A stretch of DNA of 64,000 nucleotides, from assembly GCA_949825045.1 (NCBI GenBank), contig OX463816.1, positions 13,015,579 through 13,079,578 on the forward strand, written 5' to 3'. A model generated the notes under the pieces. That model saw only the letters and a program-made list of their open reading frames with translations. It ran no database searches and was not told the DNA's origin. Below, in pieces: positions 11,641-23,230 of this stretch. Both the position numbers and the translations under genes were made by a program. The DNA is from Argyresthia goedartella. Taxonomy: Eukaryota > Arthropoda > Insecta > Lepidoptera > Argyresthiidae. Position 1 is the stretch's first letter, and every line of letters starts with the position of its first letter.

Positions 11641-12191
11641 ATTTTCTTAACTTCTATTAACTGTTAGTTTGTATATATGTATAAATATCACCATCATTTT
11701 CACCTTATTATTTTTATTTCTTCCTTTAATCCAGTGTTCTTCAACACATTTTACTTTAGGACCTCGAATCTTCGTTGGTTAGTCTTCACCTTTTTTTTTA
11801 TCTTTATTTCAGACACATCTCGTTGGCGATGTTGCTGATCTCTGGCTTCGAGCTCTACCGCTCTGGCCGTTCTTAATCTTTTCTTAAGTCAAGCGACTAA
11901 AGCTACCTTAGGATTAATTTGTTTCTCTTTACCTCCACTTATTTTTTTTTCCACGCAGGAGCGGATGACAACTCCTTAAGTAAGCCTGAATGTCCTTTCG
12001 AAAATACACTTTTAGAGTGGTAGTCATTGAATGTGAACTCCACCCTTACCTGAATGAAGATGATGAATGTAAGAGATGGTATATCTGATTTTGCCTGGTG
12101 ATGTCTGTTTCTGCAAAGTTGTGTTTTTATGGTTTATTTTAAAAAATGTACATATCAAAATTTTTGCTGAGTAAAAAATTTTTCCAGGGTC
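11641..12191 (+). other. Non-coding 3' region of the gypsy element
   Basis: No env-like or other convincing frame is present. A pyrimidine run followed by TTTATTTCAG near 11795-11812 looks like a splice acceptor, but no frame follows that would need it. Confidence 0.6.
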
Positions 12192-12201
12192 GGGGGGAAA
12201 A
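12192..12201 (+). other. Polypurine tract
   Basis: GGGGGGAAAA lies immediately before the 3' LTR start (TGTAGTG at 12202), the position and composition expected for the plus-strand primer of reverse transcription. Confidence 0.85.
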
Positions 12202-13352
12202 TGTAGTGTTATGCTACTTACATGCATGCATACATTTTCCAGTCTGCGTTGATGGGCTGCATTCATCTCATATATCTCTGGATATTTCGTATCACCTTTA
12301 TTTTCATAGGACCCTGTAACGTTTTAAACCATAAGAACACAATAAAAAATCATTTTCACTTCGTATTTTCATACTATCAGCACTTCTAAATCGATGTCGA
12401 CGGGGTTAACCTTTGGTGACCTTGTATTTGGCTTTCTCCGAAACTCTGCAATCTCGGGCTTCGTGCGCGCTGGTGCGCTATCTTTTTATATTCATTGTTA
12501 CTTCATTTACTTCATTGTTTTCTTGTTGTTTTCTCTATCACGAGCCTGAAACCAAATTCTGACATATTGTGATGTCGTTGTTTATCTGGTTGTCATGGCA
12601 ATTTCCATTGAAACTCATTAGCGGTCTGATATGTTTACTTCAATACTTTTACAAAAATACTTTTTCCCTCTTGGCCATTCACAAAAATTGCTTTTAATTT
12701 AAATAATTTTTAGAACTCTCCAAAAAGGGTATAAGAGCGGAACATTTCTGAAATTCGGGAGTCTCACTTCAGCTTTTGAACAAGAAGCATCACCTAAAGG
12801 CCTTATCCCGGGGCCGCACTGCCCCGGGATCCTGCGAGCCTCTGTTGCTACGTCTTCTGCCTACAGCTGATACTGGAGTAAGGCTGCTACGCCTCCTGCT
12901 TACTGCTGCTACTTATTGTGTTGCCTGCCTCTACTGAACGGCTCGCCAGACGGGTGCTACACCTCCTGCCTACTGTTGCTTACCGTGTTGCCTGCCTCTA
13001 CTGACCGGCTCGCCAGACGGCTGGTACTTCACCTGCCTACTGCTTCTACTGGAGTACGGCTGCTACGCCTCCTGCCTACTGCTGCTACTTACTGTGTTGC
13101 TTGCCTCTACTGACCGGTTCGCCAGACGGCCGCTACTTCTTCTGCCTCCTACTCTCCATGTCCTCCGCTCCCCTTTTTATATCCATACCTGTATTTTTAA
13201 AAAAAAACTGTCTCACCTCATTCACCCTCATCTTCCTACCATTTTTTTTAAATAGTCATTGTAAAATACCTATAATAAACTGTCATTTCTAAATTTTATC
13301 CTGGTTGTTGTTTCTTGTTAGGTTCTGGTTAGGTTCTTGTCGCTACACGACA
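12202..13352 (+). repeat. 3' LTR of the gypsy element
   Basis: This 1151 bp repeat matches the 5' LTR with about 20 substitutions and an 8 bp expansion near its left end. It ends CGCTACACGACA and is followed directly by ACTCAGCTTAC, which is mariner leader sequence. The GC hairpin recurs at 12805-12830 and the TATA-like box at 12730. Confidence 0.95.
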
Positions 13353-14485
13353 ACTCAGCTTACAAAATGGAAAACTTGAAATATCGCGTTATTTACGAGT
13401 ATGAGTTCTACCGTGGCACCAGTGCTGCAGAAACGGCTCGAAGGATTAATGATGTGTATGGCGACGGTACCGCAACAGAAAACACAGTGCGTTTTTGGTT
13501 CCAACGTTTTCCTTCTGGAAATTTCGACCTGCAGAACAAACCCCGTGGACGGCCGGAGACCAAAGTTGATAATGAAGAATTGAAGGCTATTGTGGAAGCG
13601 GATCCATCGAAAACCACGTCCGAGTTAGCTGCAGGCTGCGGTGTTAGTGATAAAACTGTTTTAATCCACTTGAAGCAAATTGGGAAGGTGAAAAAGCTTG
13701 AAAGGTGGGTACCTCACGAACTGAGTGAAGCAAATCAACAAACGCGCGTTGACTGCTGCGTTACATTACTCACCCGGCACAATAATGAAAGGATTTTAAA
13801 TCGAATCATTTCCTGTGATGAAAAGTGGATCCTTTACGATAATTGAAAGCGTTCATCGCAATGGCTGAACCCTGCCGAACCAGCCAAACCATGTCCCAAG
13901 CGAAAATTTACTGCAAAAAAGTTACTTAGTGAGCGTTTGGTGGACTAGTCCTGGTGTCGTTTACTACAGCTTTCTTAAATCTGGCCAGACGATTACGGCA
14001 GATGTCTATTGTCAGCAACTGCAAATAATGATGGAAAAGCTAGCTGCGAAACAACCGACAAACAAACAACCGAGGCTGGTCAATCGCTCTAGGCCACTGC
14101 TGCTTCATGATAACGCTAGACCACACACTGCACAACAGACGGCTACCATATTAGAGGAGCTTCGATTGGAATGTCTAAGACATCCACCGTACTCTCCGGA
14201 CCTTGCTCCAACAGTTTTATTACCATTTTTTTCGAAATTTGGATAACTTCTTGAAAGGGAAAAAATTCAACTCCGATGGGGCAGTCCAAACCGCCTTCAA
14301 AGATTTTATTGATTCCCGTCCGAATGTTTTTTTTTGTAAAGGGATAGAAGAACTACCTATGAGATGGCAAAAGTGTATAGAGAGCAATGGTACATACTTT
14401 GATTAAATAAATATATTATATTAAAAAAAAAAACGACTTTATGTTCCTCCCATGCAAAACGCCAATTTCATATGGAAGGACCTAA
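13353..14485 (+). mobile_element. Mariner element, cecropia-type, interrupted by the gypsy element
   Basis: This is the 3' part of a mariner: the last few leader bases, the whole decayed transposase, and a right end whose inverted complement begins TTAGGTCCTTCCATATGAAA, followed by a TA dinucleotide (14486-14487) consistent with TA target insertion. Its leader was split by the LTR element. GCGTC followed by ACTC at 5695-5703 joins in register to ACTCAGCTTACAAAATGG at 13353-13370. I could not find a matching left terminal repeat before 5704, so the left end is lost or much diverged. Confidence 0.85.
13367..14406 (+). pseudogene. Mariner (cecropia subfamily) transposase relic
   Basis: Starting at ATG 13367, the frame reads a mariner transposase: an N-terminal paired-like helix-turn-helix region (GTSAAETARRIND), GRPETKVDNEELKAIVEADP, the mariner signature RWVPHELSE, then CDEKWILYDN with the first catalytic aspartate. 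A TGA at 13844-13846 interrupts where RKRSS follows. A one-base shift near 13930 moves to frame 13929-14246, which has LLHDNARPHTA with the second aspartate and SPDLAP. A further insertion near 14210 destroys the third aspartate before frame 14203-14406 resumes at HFFRNLDNF and ends GTYFD. A small QPTNKQ duplication is also visible. A nonsense codon, two frameshifts and a lost catalytic residue make it inactive. Confidence 0.93.
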
Positions 14486-14487
14486 TA

Positions 14488-15800
14488 TTTATTGCAACAA
14501 ACCAAATCACAAGCAAATACACAGAAGATATTATACCAAGGCAAGCTTTTCCGATATGCTGCATACTCGTGTGCGTTCTTAGCCCAGGATTCTGAGTTGC
14601 GGGATTACTAAGGAAGTCTCGTGGCCACACTGTACCGGTTCTGATACACTATGCTAACGACGCTCAGCACAAGATCGACGGCTTTTATACAAATAACAAG
14701 TGAATCCACTTTCATTTTTTATTCCAAGTTCCGGAGTTGCTATTGTTTGTCCGGGTAGACAAAGGAAACACACTCCGCTACGTATTTATTTATTGTTATG
14801 AAATGCTAACAGAGGCTTTACATAACGTTAGAGCAGTTCGTAAGGTTACATGTTAATTTGGCCTTTTCCCCGGATTTTCCTTTTCTTTTGATCAATGTTG
14901 TCACGAGAATCTCCATGGTAGGCAAACTGAATCATTACAGTGTTTTCGAACGATTTTCTTTTGCTTATGACCTGGCAAAGATTACAAAATGATTCTCTTC
15001 ATGTACAATTCCCGTCACACGTCACAAAATGTATTGAAGCCAGCGATATTTTTAAGTGACGGGAACTGTATCCATCTTTGATAGCCCATGCTTCACCACC
15101 ACTATACTAAATAACTGTAGATGAAAAATTCAGGATAATGAGCATTTGTATAAATGTAATAATAATTCTTTATTGCACAGAAAATACAATGGAAAATAAT
15201 ATCCCACCAAAAACATTCTGTAAAAAACTAGCCAAGTCTCGATGGAGCTGCTTGTTTATCTCTAAAAAGTAATGAAATCTAGACAAAGTCGTGCCAAGTC
15301 TAAGGTTCCTTATTGCAATTTCTTTATTATTATAGTTAATGTTGTGTGACTTGGCCGTTGAACATTCTTTATACGTTAGTGGGTACAAGTCAATTTTGTT
15401 AACATGTAATGTTATATCTGTTGTAACTACCTATGTTATATCTGTTTCTCTCAATGTCAATAAAAAATAAGTCATGGCAAAGTTATTCGAGCAGCATAAA
15501 ACGATCACAGAAGGCGCCTGCAGTCATTGTCTAATATTTCATAACGTGTCTCTATCAGGAAACTTGCAGCGTGTAATTTATTGTAATTAAATACGACGCA
15601 GTTCAAAATTGACGTGTCATAAATGTGAAACTCTGCTTTCGCTTAACTTTGGAACTAAATGACCTACAGACTTGAAATTTTGGATTTTAAGTATGTGATT
15701 ATAGCTTACTGGATGACGAAAATTTCTGCGTTCTGGTCTTATCCAGAGGTTCTCAAATAGGGGCCTGAAAATGCGGCGAAATGGTTCCAGTAAAGGATGG
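14488..15800. other. Intergenic DNA, possible LINE 3' remnant
   Basis: No gene is seen. CTTTATTGCACAGAAAATAC near 15168 resembles a string at 5565 and may be the reverse complement of a LINE 3' end. Confidence 0.35.
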
Positions 15801-15801
15801 T

Positions 15802-15846
15802 ACGGCAGTGTTTGCTTCGCGCTCGACTTGGCGGGGGCACTGCCGT
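15802..15846. repeat. Inverted repeat ACGGCAGTG / CACTGCCGT
   Basis: Two perfect 9 bp arms enclose 27 nt of GC-rich sequence (TTTGCTTCGCGCTCGACTTGG...). The composition contrasts with the AT-rich surroundings, suggesting a piece of a non-autonomous DNA transposon. An 82-codon minus-strand frame across it has no recognisable domain. Confidence 0.5.
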
Positions 15847-16029
15847 GCCCTCCGATAAAGAACAATATGCAAAGGTGAGCTTATTTCTAAAAAGAAATTT
15901 CTTACAGCTAACCTGTGAGGAAAGGAAAAAATATTTATAGAGAGGTAGTCCTAGTGTACAATTAAGAGTTAAAAGAAAGAAATTTAGTCAATATACTATC
16001 AGATAAATCACAATACATCCTACACACTT

Positions 16030-16757
16030 ACTATAAAATAAATAAATAAAAAACATTAAATACATAGATACACAAACATACTATAAGATACCCACAATGC
16101 GGAACAGAGGAGATGCTGTTTCAATTTTTTCTTAAAAGGGAACAAGGATGTGCAATCCCTAATAGCGCAAGGAAGTGCATTCCACAAACGTATTGCTCTT
16201 AACCTAAACGAGTGCTCGTCTAGTGTTGTGCTGTGGAATTGACAAAAGTGACACCGTGTGAGATCTCCGAAGTCTATCCCCAGAGAAAAGAAACTCAAAG
16301 TGTTCACGAAGATATGCGGGATAGCGCGGATTTCTCAAAATATTGAAGAGTAAGGAGAGAATGTGCATATCACGACGAAGTCGGATCGGGAGCCAGCCTG
16401 ATTCCCTGCGATATTGGGACACGTGATCGTACTTGCGGAGACCGAAGATAAACCGAATCCCGAGATTTTGAAGTCGCTCGAGTTTGTTCAGTAGATCTTC
16501 GTTCGCGCTGGCCCAGAAAACATCGGCGTAGTCAATTAAAGGCAGAAGAAGGGTCTGAGCTAGCATGATTTTAGTCTGCCTAGGCAAGAATTACTGCAAA
16601 CACCGAAGGGAATGAAAGGATGCAAAGACTCGTCTGCTGACCTCACAAACATGGGGTAGGACCAGGATAATAGATTGTCAAAAACAACGCCGAGATTTTT
16701 GGCTTTCTCGCTATACTTGACAATGGTACCGTCATAAAGCACGGGAGCAACTTGTAA
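16030..16757 (-). pseudogene. LINE ORF2 C-terminal part (3' half of a split copy)
   Basis: Overlapping minus-strand frames 16560-16760, 16204-16587 and 16056-16307 form the region after the RT fingers/palm. Visible blocks are VLYDGTIVKYSEKAKNLGVV followed by FDNLLSW, then LLPLIDYADVFWA, LERLQNLGIRFIFGLRKYDH, and a C-terminal SFRLRAIRLWNALP. These are the post-RT blocks of Jockey/CR1-group LINEs. Two frameshifts separate the pieces. The 3' end on the minus strand lies near 16030 in a TTTATTTATTTAT tract. The RT part of the same copy is at 19308-20010, on the far side of a 2.5 kb insertion. Confidence 0.88.
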
Positions 16758-16760
16758 CAA

Positions 16761-19307
16761 CCGGGGGGGAATTTGAAATACAATGAATGAACCCTACGAG
16801 TTTCCCGAATGATTCTATGAAAAGTAAATTGAAAAATATAACCAACTAACCTTTGATTTGATGTCAGACGGAATTAAACCCTTACGAATTTTTTTATTGG
16901 AATATTTCTCCAATTGGAAAGATTCTAATACCAACGATTGCGAATATTACTATTTGGCCAAAGTAGTGGTGATCGTCTATGGGTAGGACTGTAGACGTTG
17001 TGATAGTAATAACCTAAAGTTCTTTTTAGAGTGGTTTTGGTTAAACAGTATCGTCAAGAGGTTCCTCAGTCAGTGATGAATATAAGTAACATAATAATAT
17101 AGATAAGCATCGAGTCAGTGCTTATTAGAATAAATTCCAAGTAAAAACCATTTAAAAGACATTTCGATTACACGCGTTTATAAAGGAGGGTTTGTGCTAG
17201 AGCTCACGGCCAGAAGGGACACGGGCTCTAAGGATAATAAGTAAACTTCACTCTAAACAGGGGCGATGAGCGCCCCTGAATGATGCGACCAGGGTCTGTT
17301 CTACAATGTCAAATCAATCCGAATTGTACAAATCCATCTTTTAATCGGGGTATGCGAGTAGTTCTCCAGTCCATGAGTAAGAAGAAGTCTAGGCACTATG
17401 TGCTTACGACAAAGGTATGAACCAGATAGTACTCAAAGCAGTGATAGCCTTTGGAAAATGGAAAGCACAAGTTCGTTCGAATTCCAATGCAGCAAGAATG
17501 ATCGAACTTCTGAATCGGAGGCGTTTCAGAAGGGGAGAATGACTGCTAATAAACCTTAGGCCGTGTAGAATCTAGTAGAGTGTTAAATTCAGCGTAACTA
17601 CTTAGGTCACTAGATTGATAATGTAGCGTGTGTGTAGGTTTGATTCTAACGGATTTCTGGCCATCCACAGGCATTCTACAGCGAAGTAAACTTCACTCTA
17701 AACAGAGGCGATGAGCGTCCCTGAATGATGCGACCAGGGTCTATACTAAAATGTCAAATCAATACGAATTGTACAAATCCATCTTTTAATCGGGGTATGC
17801 GAGTAGTTCTCTACTCCATGAGTAAGAAGAAGTCTAGGCACTATGTGCTTACGACAAAGGTATGAACCAGATAGTACTCAAAGCAGTGACAGCCTTTGGA
17901 AAATGGAAAGCACAAGTTCGTTCGAATTTCAATGCAGTAAGAATGATCGAACTTCTGAATCGGAGGCGTTTCAGAAGGGGAGAATGACTGCTAATAAACC
18001 TTAGGCCGTGTAGAATCTAGTAGAGTGTTCTCATAGTAATGTCAGCTTCTTGTAGAGTAAATTTGTATGTGTGTGTTTTGTGAATGACCAAGTTACCACG
18101 TCAATCTACATGCTATATGGAATTAGAATATGTTTGTCATTTAATGTAAAGTTAGGTAGGCCAACCAACAACCAACACAAATAATTGTGTTTAGTCTCCC
18201 TACCCACATAACCTCAACTACGTAATTTAATCATTTAGCTAAAAGACAAACAAGGATAAGATCAGAAAAAGAAAGCCTGGTGATTTAAAAGTCTGCGCAA
18301 AATGCACCCAAAGTAAATCACGAGGACGAATTAATTGAAAACTCATTAAATTGACGAATCCGAATACCGCAAAATAAAACCCGTGGCATGAACGCAAAAC
18401 AAAACCCAAAATCACAAGCCTTAGAACCATAAACAATCTTTCTCGTCGATGACTTGCGCATGATCGCTTCGGCAGCCGGAAGTCTAGGACCTAGGTCGCT
18501 TAGGTCCCGGTCTTAGGTCGGGACATCGGAGACCACAGCAGGAAACAACACGCAGCATCGCCACACCCCAGCCTCCACCTCCCCGCTCCGAAAGTACAAT
18601 CTGAGTCTTAACTCACACTTTACTTGACGACCAGCAACAAAAAGCCCCGTTTCATCTCGACCCATCACTTTTATATTTTCTATTCCCACCAAAACGACCT
18701 ACTCCAGGCATGCTCGCCAAACCACAATCTAAAACTCCGCGAGTCATTCTGATTGGTTCGTTTCATTTCCTTTCGAAACTCAGTGCTCTGATTGGTTACT
18801 GGTCTACACCGTATATTAGATCACACAGTTCAACTAGAAATAGACTTTATAACATCATAAAATAAACTAATTAAATTAATACTCATTTGTTTTATATATA
18901 AAACATCTTATTGCAATTATAGTGAATAAAGTTCTACCTTGAGTTAAACCATCTGGAATTTAAAGGCGATCGACCGCCATCTGTATCTCCATCCTTGAAC
19001 TAACTACGCATCTGTTTGACCTACCAAACTATATCGTAACTAAACACCCTTACGTATGAGTTTCGATTGAATGAGCCATGGTAAATGCGACATTTCAAAA
19101 CAACATCACAAATGTGTAAAATTGTCATAATTCGATATCCACTGAAAGCAACGGTGTAGTTAAACCATGTTCTTTTTAACTTTATGATTCATAATTTATT
19201 TCATAGTCCTTAAAGTTTATCCACATTTTGGAGAATGTTTAAACAAATATATTTCTACCTACTGAAAAATAAACCAAATGTTTGTTTCGTCACAAACTGA
19301 CCTATTC
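16761..19307. mobile_element. 2.55 kb insertion of unknown type inside the LINE
   Basis: The LINE frame stops making sense at both edges exactly where an 8 bp near-repeat occurs: TGTAACAA at 16753-16760 and TGTAGCAA at 19308-19315. The encoded residues LLQ straddle both sides, consistent with a target duplication. The insert starts CCGGGGGGGAATTTG and ends GACCTATTC, with no obvious terminal inverted repeats and no long frame. Inside are two direct repeats of 346 bp (17239-17584 and 17684-18029). At 18440-18960 there is a GC-richer segment with two CTGATTGGTT (inverted CCAAT) motifs, TATATATAAAAC and GTGAATAAAG, looking like a promoter/poly(A) block of an LTR. An 8 bp duplication would suit a hAT- or P-like element, the LTR-like block a retroelement remnant; I cannot decide. 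Confidence 0.6.
17239..18029. repeat. Tandem direct repeat, 445 bp period, about 1.8 copies
   Basis: The block beginning AAGTAAACTTCACTCTAAAC and ending TCTAGTAGAGTGTT occurs at 17239-17584 and again at 17684-18029, with roughly 10-12 substitutions and no net length change. A 99 bp unshared segment lies between. The first copy carries a perfect 7 bp stem AGGGGCG/CGCCCCT that has decayed in the second copy. The duplication is therefore old enough to have accumulated about 3% change. Confidence 0.92.
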
Positions 19308-20010
19308 TGTAGCAAATTAAGTAAGTGCCGTGTACCCAGTATCATCGCCTGAGACTTACCCGGGTTGACTAATAGCCCATACGAAAGAGCCCATTTCCTG
19401 ATGTTGTCGAGGTCAGCATTCAAAGCCTCTACAGTCGAATTCAGATCACACAGGGGAAAATGCAGATAAATTGGAAGGTCATCTGCATAGAGATGATACG
19501 AGGAAGACAATACATCCGAGATGGAATGTATGAAAACTGAGAAGAGAAGAGGAGAAAGGATGCCACCCTGCGGAACACCTGTAGAGAGCTTGCACCATTC
19601 CGTAGTGACCTCTTCAGACTTGATGCGCTGCTGGCGGTCTCTCAGGTAAGAGTCAAACCAGCGAGCCGAGTGTGAAGAGACATTGAGTGATTTTATGATT
19701 TCAACAAGTATATCGAAGTCGACGCAGTTGAAGGCGCTGCTAAAGTCAAGGAGAGTCAGTACTGTGAGCTGCTTCTTATCCATTGCCAGTTGGATATCGT
19801 CAGTTACTTTGAGCAGTGCGGTGGTGGTGCTATGCCCTGTCCTAAAACCAGACTGAAAAGGGTACAGTAAATCCATGAAGGAAAGGTACGAGCACAGCCG
19901 AGAGTGGACAATTGATTCAAGGACTTTGGAAAGGATTGGCAGGATGGAAATGGGAGGCCTTAACTTGAACGAGAGATAAATCAAATCGTGAAAGGAGAAG
20001 GGGGCGTTAA
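19308..20010 (-). pseudogene. LINE reverse transcriptase (5' half of a split copy)
   Basis: This minus-strand frame opens in the RT domain. It shows PISILPILSKVLESIVHSRL, then FQSGFRTGHSTTTALLK, LLDFSSAFNCVDFDIL with the first catalytic aspartate, STGVPQGGILSPLLFSVFIH, HLYADDLPIYL with the YADD pair, and VNPGKSQAMILGTRHLLNLL. These are CR1/Jockey-group RT blocks in the correct order. There is no endonuclease upstream, so the copy is 5'-truncated near 20010. Its continuation lies at 16030-16757 across the large insertion. Small changes such as LRPPISIL, where DLRPISIL is expected, show decay. Confidence 0.92.
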
Positions 20011-21814
20011 GTTGGCCATGTACTATGTTTTAAGCGATATATGTTAGAGCTATCGTTGTTAATTCAGAGATACATAGATACTCGTATATGTATGTAAGTA
20101 GATGCGAGCTCATACAATGCCATTTTGTGTTTAATTCATGATGAATGTAAATGTCGATGGAAATTATTTCGCTAATAAAGGCAGCACGATGAAATCGTTC
20201 AATTAATCGAATCGGGGGTTCTGGGGGGGGGGGGGGGGGCACGATAGGTAACAGATAGAGCTTTATATTGTGTAGTGAATCTGTGTATGTGATATTTCTT
20301 AGATATTTTTGGACCCCTAGCCATTTTTTTTCACTTTATAGTATAGCAAGGGTTTAATCAATTTATCGCGCTCTCGCGGCTCGCGGCGCGTTGAGCGCGA
20401 GGATGGCCAAACGCGTCTAGAAATTTAGGATCTACAAAGTGGCGTAAAATTCATATTTAAAAAGATATGGTTGTTATTTTTTTATTTATTTTCAAAAATT
20501 CTATTTGATATGTATATATTTTGGCTAGGGCTCCAAAAATGCCCTGTATATTTATTGCACATAACAATAATATGATACAAAAATAAACAGAAAACACATA
20601 TGTGCAAAGGGTTACCAGACAAAAAAAAATAAAAGCCTGATTCCCTTTGAAAGGCCTGAGATTTTCTCGAATTGAAGCTTTGTAGGTAAAAAAACATAGT
20701 ATTTTTTCAGATCTTGTTTATTCAACAATAGGAAGATTATTATTTGTTATTGTAATAAGCGAGATCTAAAAAAAACTATATTTAATTGAAATTTCTAAAA
20801 AATCCTGAAATTTTCTAAAACTGGCCGGAATCCTTGAGATGCTCCTGAAAAGCCTGAGATCTCAGTCCAAAGCCTGAGAGGCTGAGATGAGCCTGAAAAG
20901 CCTGAGATCTCAGGCCGAAGTCAAGGCAATCTTATGTCTAATAAGAGATGTCTTCCAGCTAACACAGTATAAAGAGAATAAACATAATAACAGATATTTC
21001 TTTAGATATTGTTGGCATGTTTTAAGTGTAACAAATTGTGTCATAAGAATTATGCTTATGAACGGTCTTAAAAAGCCTTAACCATAATAAAAGATATTTA
21101 GATTTTGTTTATTTAAAGTCTCACAGCTTATTCTTAACTAGGAATCAGCTCTCAAAAGCAGGCGCTCTAAGAATGCAAACAATACGCTCGGTTGCATTCT
21201 TTGAGCGTGACTTTGTATGAGACAAATATGCCAATCTTAAAGATTCCCTGCAATCACAAATAATCATATGCACTGCAGTACTCGTATTTGTTCCACGTTT
21301 TATTACAAAAAAGTAGTAGGAGCTATAAAGCGGCAGCTCTGTGTAGCGGGTTGCTCCCCTCCTTCAAATATGGCGAGGGGGTGATGGCTGGTGCACAAGT
21401 CATACTCGTGAACGAGTGCTGCTTGGGGGGACTGCTCCAGTCTGGTTTCTCATAAGTTATGTTCATTACAGCTTGTCTTTGTTCTTATTTATTAATTTTG
21501 TTAGAATGTTATTTTGAGACATCTTATTGGCACTTATGGATACGATGTTATAATATTGTCGTTAGATTAGATAATTTTTATATCGTACATTGTGTAAAAA
21601 AAAACTGATGAAAATTGAAAAAATTACATCCCCGTAGAGTTTCTTGGTGCTATCTCCTCTGACGGGTATATTTCCGAAGCACTGGTATAATTCATGGAGT
21701 TTATTTTTCCTGTGCGAGATTCAGCCATGAATCACCACTTGAAGGAGAAATTTCCTTTTTCAAACTCAAATCAGTTATGTACTCATTAGTTTAGTTGATC
21801 ATGATCAAATTTTT
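20011..21814. other. Intergenic DNA with simple repeats
   Basis: A run of 17 G lies at 20223-20239 and a GC-rich self-complementary tract (CTCGCGGCTCGCGGCGCG) near 20373. At 20840-20920 there is a local duplication in which CCTGAAAAGCCTGAGATCTC occurs twice, about 47 bp apart. No gene is seen. Confidence 0.5.
20223..20239 (+). repeat. Poly(G) run of 17
   Basis: An uninterrupted homopolymer of 17 G. Such a run is error-prone in sequencing, so its exact length is uncertain. Confidence 0.9.
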
Positions 21815-21878
21815 ATTTTTTTTGCATTATTTGCATTATTTTGCCTGCTTGAAATAAATGATTTGATTTGATTTGAAA
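21815..21878 (+). repeat. LINE 3' tail fragment
   Basis: GCCTGCTTGAAATAAATGATTTGATTTGATTTGA is the kind of 3' end, a GAAATAAATGATT box plus (TTTGA)n, that also terminates the large LINE at 54.87 kb on the other strand. Only the tail is recognisable, so this is an extreme 5'-truncated insertion or a decayed end. Confidence 0.6.
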
Positions 21879-22304
21879 GATTAGAGAACAAAATTAACAT
21901 CAAAATTACACTTTATAAAACTAAACAGTACTTATACACCGTATTTACACACGTTAAAATTAATTTTAATCTGTGCATGACTACACACTCATCCACACAT
22001 ATCCACATATAGGTACATAATATATATGAGGCCATGATATAAACAAAAACACACTTTTACTCACTCACATGCGTACTTGCAAGCATATCTTATTATATGT
22101 CTGTGCTTGCAAGATGATAATGAGATAAGGTTACAAATAGGTTGCTATGCGACCTACCGAAGCGATACTTATTATTCATAGTGGTTCAACACATCGATCG
22201 TTTTGGGGCATACAACATGCACGGATGAGAAGCTGATAAGTGTGGTTGACTGTTAACCCATGTTCGGATACGAACATTAGTTTGCATTTGGGTTGTACTA
22301 AGAA

Positions 22305-22720
22305 AAACAAAAAAAAAAAAAAACGGCCTAGTGCAAGTCGGACTCGCGCACGAAGGGTTCCTCACCACCGTACAATGGTAGAGATGGTGTGGAGTGAATA
22401 GTTTGGATTTTACAAAGCAAAATGTTGTTACAAAGTTATTGGTGAGGCTACATTCACACTCCATGTACGTAACCAGGCATCCATAAGTTTTATGTGGTAT
22501 TGAAAGAATTTTTGTACGGGAGCCCCCTTAAATATTTATTTTATTCGGTTTTTTAGTATTTGCTGTTATAGCGGCAACAGAAATAAATCATCTGTGAAAT
22601 TTTCATCTGTCTAACTATCACGGTTCATGAGATAAAGCCTGGTAAGAGACGGACGGACGGACGGACATCGGAAGCTTAGTTATAGGGTCCCGTTTGGCAC
22701 CGGGTACGGAACCCTAAGAA
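22305..22720 (+). repeat. Lepidopteran-type dispersed repeat, nearly full copy
   Basis: It begins after an A-run with CGGCCTAGTGCAAGTCGGAC and GGGTTCC. It continues through CCACCGTACAATGGTAG, and ends in (GGAC)n, TAGGGTCCCGTTTGGCACC and GGTACGGAACCCTAA. The first and last motifs (GGGTTCC and GGAACCC) are inverted complements. From memory this kind of repeat is widespread in moth and butterfly genomes. Related pieces lie at 3661-3752 and, inverted, at 32352-32407. Confidence 0.75.
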
Positions 22721-23230
22721 GAGAGTAAGAGAATAAAATTAAATAAACATTTATTCAGTCGGCCCTCACGCATTTTAATACTCATAGATGAATTGTGATT
22801 GGTCCATGTGGAAGATCTCCTATTGGAGACGCAGTTATTTTCGTAGAGGTCAATGATGCACCGTTGCGGTGACAATTAGTGCATCAGAAAGGACAGATCA
22901 AAAGGCGTCAAAGTCCACGACGTGCATTTATGCGAGGTACCCTTATTAGTTACATCTATAATTTTCTGCATGGCCATGGTGTCACTCTGTAAATCATTTT
23001 ATAGACATGCGTAAATGTCAAATTGTTACAATACAAACAACAAAAGTGTTTCAAATTCCCATCGATAAATATGAGCACTTTTATTCGAATCTCCAAGATA
23101 ATAATCTCGGTAATAATAATCATCAGCACTCTGTTACCGAGAGAAATCCCCGTCATAAGTCAATGCACGATCACGACTCATAGGGCAAATCGCTCAATAG
23201 CCTAGGAGCAAGATTCCGCTATCAAAATGC

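Larger units (their letters stand above)
5704..13352 (+). mobile_element. Ty3/gypsy LTR retrotransposon, full-length but defective
   Basis: Two long direct repeats (5704-6846 and 12202-13352) begin TGTAGTGTTATGC and end CGCTACACGACA. They flank, in order, a tRNA primer-binding site, gag, protease, RT, RNase H and integrase, then a purine tract. This is the Ty3/gypsy gene order, with integrase last. No env-like frame follows integrase (11641-12190 is non-coding). The bases before the 5' LTR (ACTC, 5700-5703) are repeated directly after the 3' LTR (ACTC, 13353-13356), a 4 bp target duplication typical of the group. The interrupted sequence is the leader of a mariner, so this insertion is younger than that mariner. 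By eye the LTRs differ by about 20 substitutions plus small indels, a divergence of roughly 2%. At least three frameshifts make the copy non-autonomous. Confidence 0.95.

Noticed and set aside
20223..20239. Poly(G) run as a functional quadruplex
   Set aside because: A single homopolymer run is better explained as slippage or a sequencing artefact, and its length is unreliable.
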